DNA of 64,000 nucleotides from Vicia villosa (Eukaryota > Streptophyta > Magnoliopsida > Fabales > Fabaceae). Position 1 is the first letter of the stretch. Each line of letters opens with the position of its first letter. The stretch spans positions 132,577,753 through 132,641,752 of the forward strand of contig NC_081185.1 in assembly GCF_029867415.1 (NCBI RefSeq), in the 5' to 3' direction. Below the pieces are notes generated by a model. It saw only the letters and a list, made by a program, of their open reading frames with translations. It was not told where the DNA came from and did not search any database. A program made the position numbers and the translations under genes. This document shows positions 56,562-64,000 of the stretch, piece by piece.

Positions 56562-57330
56562 TTAATAATATTCAACTGATAATTGTGACCAAATACACAT
56601 GATATTACACATTTTTGTGACAGTGTTACAAAAACACATAGACATTATACATAATAGCTGATACATACTCCTAAAAAAGTTTAAAACACATACACCTAAA
56701 ATTATAATACACATCAAGTTCACAATTTTTTTCCACTTCAATATCTTGTTCAGTTGAATTTGTATTTCCATCATCGAATTCTCTAGTTCTTCATTTCTAA
56801 TCCGCAATTTCTCATACAATTTTTTGGTTTCACCAAATTCTCTTGATATGCATTTCAACCTATTCATTAAGACCTGATTTATGTCTTCTGTCATTTCCTC
56901 ATTAAACCAACAGAAAAATCCACATCCTCTTTTCAAGGATCCCTGCAAATTTCAAATTTAAATCAAAACGTGTTTACCATATGTTAACATACCCAAACAC
57001 AAATCAGGGCTTACCTTCTAATTGTGACAACCCCAAAATTTCTTTCCAAAATTCTTCTCAGTAGTTGCCATACGAAGCACAACTTTATCTCCACAATGGC
57101 AATTTGGTACAATTAGGGAGCTAGTGTATACACATGACTCATAACTTTCAGAATTTTTCTACTTCAAATGCGAAGAACAATGGCCAACCTTCACCAATCA
57201 ATGACCAAAATGAGATGAACAACAAAATAACGATGATGGCGAAGAGAACCATGATGGTGGAGATGTTGAACAAACAAAGTGAAAGAGGAAGAAGAACTTA
57301 CCCTAATTTGGCCTCAGCTGGAAACGACGA
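56562..57330 (-). pseudogene. GRF-type zinc-finger / coiled-coil / transmembrane protein, pseudogene inside the MULE
   Basis: On the minus strand, exon A (about 57165-57016) reads VPNCHCGDKVVLRMATTEKN, then FGKKFWGCHN and a TAG where the family has Tyr, then a GT donor. After a short intron, exon B (about 56945-56562) gives GSLKRGCGFFCWFNEEM, a coiled coil (YEKLRIRNEELENSMMEIQI) and a hydrophobic helix (IVNLMCIIILGVCVLNFF) near the C-terminus. This matches the plant GRF zinc finger: CxCG, then an aromatic-rich FWGCxxY, then GCGFFxW. Such proteins bind nucleic acids in other systems; the role here is unknown. The premature stop disables this copy. Confidence 0.7.
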
Positions 57331-57719
57331 GGAAGATAAAAAATAACACATGGGAACACATGAAATATAAAGAACATGAAGAAAACTTGCCAACTCACCT
57401 GCCACGTAGCTAAAATAGACGGACATTTGAGGCTAACTGACGGAAGGGACATGTTTGCATCTTTTATAAAATTAAAGGACCAAAGTGACACGAAAGAAAG
57501 ATAAGGGACCAAAGTGAACCGTAAAGTATAGTTAAGAGACCAAAATAGGTATTTTGCCATATTTTTATTACTAACATAACATTACTTCCAATATTATTAT
57601 ATTCATTTCGAATATGAAATCTAAAATATATTAAAAATAATAATTACACTAACAAATATAGTAATTCATTAAAGTTTCCAAATTATTAAAAAAATTAAAT
57701 TAAAATATTTAAATGACAA

Positions 57720-59650
<1,931 letters not shown>

Positions 59651-59930
59651 AAACGAAAATTACGCCATTGCAGCACCAAACTTTGCTGTTACAGTTGCAG
59701 TATGCTTCAAAAGTTTGATTTTTGTTAAAGGGCTTTTCATTTTAAGCTTCTCATTATTCTATCCACATTATCATTATTCACTTCATAACCATTTTTTATT
59801 CCGTGTGCACCGTTTTCTGCATTTGAAAGTTGTTGTAAACCGCGTTAAATTTGAGCTTTGAAGTGGCGGAGTTGTCATTGGAGGTGGATCCAATTGCAAG
59901 CTGAGTTTTTCGTCAGATCTTTTTTGGAAT
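59651..59930 (+). promoter_or_regulatory. Core promoter and 5' UTR of the myosin XI gene
   Basis: A TATA-like GCTATAAACTC at 59656-59666 suggests transcription starts about 30 bases later. The leader runs to the ATG at 59931, which is the last codon of exon 1. Confidence 0.45.
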
Positions 59931-62900
59931 ATGGTAATTGCTTCTTGTTCATTTGGGTTTTTCTTGTGGTAGTTGTTTAGTCAATTTCTAGTCTGTTGGA
60001 ATTGAATTTTTCTAGGATAATGGGGGTGTGGTTTTTTCTTGTATTGATTATAATGAGGTTGCGGTGTTCGTTATGTTGATGCAAATGGAGTTGTTGATGC
60101 TGTTTTCCTTGTGTTACTGAATTCATCTGCCAATGTAATACAATAGATAACAGATTAGGGTCTCTGTCTTTTGTCTTAGAACTGATTAATGTTACAATTA
60201 GTAGTGGTTGTTTTTATTTTCTATGAATGTTGTTCTTTCTTATTGCTAGCTGACAATGTAGGAATCTAATTTTTTATTTTTTTGATTTGTAATGGAACCG
60301 ATCATAACCACTAGACACTCATACACACGATCCCGAGGGTATGTTTGGATTGGTGGAATGCCATGGAATGGAGTGAAATAGAGTAGTATATAAGTAGATT
60401 CCATTGTTTGAATTTGTAAATAATGGATGGAGCGGAATGGAACATGATGAAATCCATTCCATACTATTCCATTCATTTCTTCATTTTTCATTCCCTAATT
60501 TGGGATGTATGCAATAGAATGAACTAATTTGCTCTATTCCGTTCCGTCAAATTATGTAAAATACACAAACAATGGAATGAAATATCTGTTCCATTCCGCT
60601 CCGTTCTCGTTCACCATAACCTAGCAATATCGGCTTTTTTCCAGCTGAGCTGTGATTTGCGGGCAAGAATCCACTTCTATAGTGTTAGTGATTTTCATTT
60701 TAACTATAGTTTATATTGATATGAAGTTATTTCACTATGAATTTTGTGAATGATTTCATCTGTCTTATAAATCTTCTGTTTTGAATTGGTTATTCAAATC
60801 TATTAGTTTGTTTTTGAAATCTGACCATGATGGATTGACATTGCTGATTATTACTAAATAAATATACTGCCATTATGTTGTTGATTGATTTAATTTTTTT
60901 TCATTGGCTTAAGTGTAGATAGCTTCTTTTTCTATGTTCTTTAATTTCGTCCAAAGTTGACCTTTCCATTTTTCGGTATTTTTGTGAGCTTTACCCTAGT
61001 TGCTTGATTGTGCATAAATTTTGGATTGTAGGCTGCTGCGTCTGCCAATCTTATAGTTGGGACCCATGTTTGGTTGGAGGATTCTGATATAGCTTGGATA
61101 GATGGCGAGGTCTTGGAGATTAATGGAGAACAAATCAAAGTCCTTTGCACTTCCGGGAAGACGGTGAGTGCATTTTGTAATATTTGCTCAAAGTTAATCT
61201 TGGCCTTCACTGATGCATTTCTCTGTTTTTTGAATTACTGGTTTTACATGACTGTTTTGATTTCTTTGAATCTTTGAAGGATAGCATAATATGTACTTAT
61301 GCACTTTCTTTTAACTCAGAATTTTGAACTTTCTGATGCTTTAGAATTTGTTTATTTTGTCCCCATCATATGTCTGATTTGCAATATGCAGGTTGTTGTT
61401 AAAGCCTCCAGTATTTATCATAAAGATACCGAAGTTCCACCGTGTGGGGTGGATGATATGACCAAACTCGCGTACCTGCATGAGCCCGGAGTCCTAAGTA
61501 ATCTGAGATCAAGATACGAAATCAATGAAATTTATGTACGCATTTTGCTTCCCAATGCTCCTTAGACGGTGTCTTTTGTGTGATTTTTCATGTTTTCATT
61601 CATTCTGTATTAACTTGTGCAATTACATCGGTTTGCTTTCAGACTTACACTGGGAATATATTGATTGCTGTGAACCCGTTCATAAAGCTTCCTCATTTAT
61701 ATGATAGCCATATGATGGCGCAATACAGAGGAGCAGCATTTGGTGAGTTAAGTCCACATCCCTTTGCTGTTGCCGATGCAGCATATAGGTAATTTTCATA
61801 TATGTCCTTTAATTAGAGCATACTGTTAGTTTATAAAGTCTGACTATATAAATTATATGTGTATTTAGGCTCATGATAAATGATGGAATCAGCCAGTCAA
61901 TATTGGTGAGTGGTGAAAGTGGCGCTGGTAAAACAGAAAGTACTAAGTTACTCATGAGATATCTTGCTTACATGGGAGGGAGAGCGGCTGTTGCTGAAGG
62001 TAGAACTGTCGAGCAAAAAGTCCTCGAGGTGAGAGAATTATATCTTTACAAATTTTGTTTGACAAGCGGATTTCATTAACATAACCTATTTATTTTGTTA
62101 AATTTCAATCATTGCTTACAATATTAACTAACTAAAGTAGACCTTTTTTTCACACTTTCTTCCTTGATTTACAGTCAAATCCCGTCCTAGAAGCTTTTGG
62201 CAATGCAAAGACTGTGAGGAACAATAATTCAAGGTGAAAAATCATAAGTGTTCTGGTTGTGACTATAGTGCAACTGTTTATGTCATACCATCTTATGTGC
62301 TTTAATTTTTTCTCACTTATGACTTCTGCAGTCGGTTTGGTAAGTTCGTGGAGATTCAATTTGATAAAAAAGGAAGAATATCAGGCGCTGCTATCAGAAC
62401 TTATCTTCTGGAAAAATCACGTGTTTGCCAAGTGTCAGATCCTGAGAGGAATTACCATTGCTTCTACATGCTCTGTACTGCACCTCCAGAGGTAACAAGA
62501 TTCTTTTGTTTTTTATATTGATTTGTTTTTAGGCTGGGAATTTGGTTCATAAAATTAAAATGCAGTTAGTTAACGGTAGAAAAACTGTCTACAAATGAAC
62601 CTGTAGAATGTTTGGAAGTTCTTTATTGGTAAGTTCATGCTTGGCATTTTGGGATTTTGCATTTTAATTTTACGGACCTTTTTTTGTGTTTTTTTTTTCA
62701 GGATGTTAAGAAGTACAAATTAGGGCATCCAAGAACGTTTCATTATCTGAATCAATCAAATTGCTATGAATTAACCGGGGTTGATGAATCTAAAGAATAT
62801 AGCGCTCTAAGAAATGCAATGGATGTTGTTGGAATAGGTTCTGAGGAACAGGTATTTATTTGGAGTTTCTCTAGTTTCATGTTTATTTTTTTCAAGCATG

Positions 62901-64000
62901 ATCTATAACTCTATTATTTGTTTTTTTTATTTCTTCCATGTCTCTCCAGGATGCAATATTTCAAGTTGTTGCTGCAATTTTGCATCTTGGGAATATTGAA
63001 TTTGTGAAAGGGGAGGAGATAGATTCATCTATGCCCAAAGATGATAAATCCCGGTTCCACCTACAGACTGCAGCTGAGCTTTTTATGTGAGCAAACATTG
63101 AACATTTGCACCATTTTAAAATTTACATTTTATATCGTTTCCACCTTGACTAAAAAACTTTATTCAGGTGTGATGCAAAGGCACTTGAAGATTCTCTTTG
63201 CAAACGTGTACTTGTTACTCGTGATGAAACAGTTACAAGATGGCTGGATCCAGAAGCTGCTGCACAAAGTCGAGATGCGTTGGCTAAGATTGTATACACA
63301 AGATTGTTTGACTGGTAAGTCTGTGAACAGATTGGTCAGATATGCTTTTTTGAACCTTGGTTAGAGGTACTTACAAATTTGGTCAGTTCGTTCCCAAGTA
63401 TTGGTATCATATGGTAAATTTTCCATCATTCTTTTGCAGGTTGGTTGCTACAATAAATAATTCCATCGGCCAAGATCCCGAGTCAAAATCCATAATTGGT
63501 GTGCTGGATATTTATGGTTTTGAGAGTTTCAAGACTAACAGGTGTGTAACTAGTACACCTTTTATTGTGTAATTAGCACGGAACAGTTTCTTCAAATCAA
63601 CAGTTGCTCCAATAAACTTGCGTATTGTTAAAAACCGCTTTGCCAGTTTGGTTTCCTATTAATCTACATTATTATGAAATGATATTCTTTTCCCTGACTT
63701 TGTATATTAACCCCTGTCTGTCACATGTACTCTGCAGTTTTGAGCAATTTTGTATTAATTTGACCAATGAAAAGCTTCAGCAGCATTTTAATCAGGTTTC
63801 TTTTTTATGGAAGATACATATTTTCCGCTTATAATTGATTGTGTATTTGAATCAGACAATGACATCACCTTTTTGTTACTCCACATGCTATTTTTGCCCT
63901 CAAATATTTTGTTCTACAGCATGTTTTCAAAATGGAGCAAGAAGAATACAAAAAAGAAGAAATTGATTGGAGTTACATTGAATTTGTGGATAATCAAGAT
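59931..64000 (+). CDS. Class XI myosin heavy chain, N-terminal part (first 13 exons), truncated by the window
   Basis: Actin-based motor that moves organelles in plant cells. Exons: 59931-59933 (ATG only), 61032-61163, 61392-61535, 61643-61788, 61869-62028, 62175-62233, 62332-62491, 62702-62851, 62950-63086, 63168-63314, 63440-63541, 63738-63795, 63920-64000 and on. All junctions are GT-AG and in frame. The product starts [18 protein letters not shown] (SH3-like N-terminal domain), then motor signatures: P-loop [12 protein letters not shown], switch I NNNSSRFGKF, converter-proximal [15 protein letters not shown], switch [12 protein letters not shown], and [20 protein letters not shown]. The ATG-at-exon-end arrangement matches my recollection of plant myosin XI genes. 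No defects seen. IQ motifs, coiled coil and cargo-binding DIL domain should lie beyond 64000. Confidence 0.95.
60338..60621. mobile_element. Foldback/MITE-like element in myosin intron 1
   Basis: The left end GGTATGTTTGGATTGGTGGA and the inverted right end GGTTATGGTGAACGAGAACG are followed on both arms by GGAATGG-rich sequence, giving an imperfect foldback of about 284 bp. No target duplication is evident. Confidence 0.45.

Larger units (their letters stand above)
52687..57558 (+). mobile_element. Mutator-like DNA transposon (MULE), 4,872 bp
   Basis: Left end GGCAAAATATTTATTTTGGT and inverted right end GGCAAAATACCTATTTTGGT are terminal inverted repeats extending about 120-190 bases. They are flanked by a perfect 9-bp duplication ATATTTTTA (52678-52686 and 57559-57567), the Mutator hallmark. 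Inside are a decayed MuDR-type transposase gene on + and a decayed GRF zinc-finger gene on -. It is no longer autonomous, but the perfect duplication argues for modest age. Confidence 0.92.

Overview
This window is plant nuclear DNA, most likely from a papilionoid legume with a repeat-rich genome (pea/vetch/medick relatives). The evidence is GT-AG split genes, a nuclear tRNA-His, a class XI myosin, and abundant Ogre/Tat-like Ty3-gypsy and SIRE-like Ty1-copia elements. The lineage is inferred from repeat and protein resemblance, not from any search.

Layout. 1-538: 3' end of a receiver-domain (response-regulator-like) gene on the + strand. 1.5-26.4 kb: a retrotransposon block. It holds a copia relic (1519-2165), a complete 12,060-bp gag-only Ty3-gypsy element (2633-14692, transcribed on -, TSD GGATG) and a complete 9,507-bp Ty1-copia element (14984-24490, transcribed on -, TSD CTATA, LTRs identical by eye). 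Between these two lies a scrap of plant-mobile-domain sequence, and after them an old gypsy gag relic split by a hAT MITE. 26.4-32.3 kb: AT-rich intergenic DNA with several MITEs, a LINE-type RNase H relic and short repeat families.

32.6-51.1 kb is the gene-rich part: a three-exon TPR-like gene (350 aa) and two tandem paralogous pfkB-family sugar kinase genes (365 and 414 aa) in the same orientation. The kinases are separated by about 8 kb containing tRNA-His(GUG), a hAT MITE split by a solo LTR, an old SIRE-like LTR fragment and a Mutator MITE whose end lies 98 bp before the second kinase start codon. 51.4-58.4 kb: a plant-mobile-domain-like ORF, a 4,872-bp Mutator-like element (52687-57558, perfect 9-bp TSD) with a decayed MuDR transposase on + and a decayed GRF zinc-finger gene on -, a partial second copy of the GRF module, and a (TA)52 tract. 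59.9-64.0 kb: the first 13 exons of a class XI myosin heavy chain on +, running off the window.

The host genes do not form a pathway. The two kinases are a tandem duplication that has diverged at the N-terminus (only the second has a plastid-type leader) and in one intron. I did not find a convincing new multi-gene system. The most notable items are the degenerate receiver, the minisatellite-bearing gag-only element, the +1 gag/pol offset in an otherwise intact young copia element, the kinase pair, and the GRF module carried by the Mutator-like element. Exon coordinates were placed by hand from splice signals and frame continuity.
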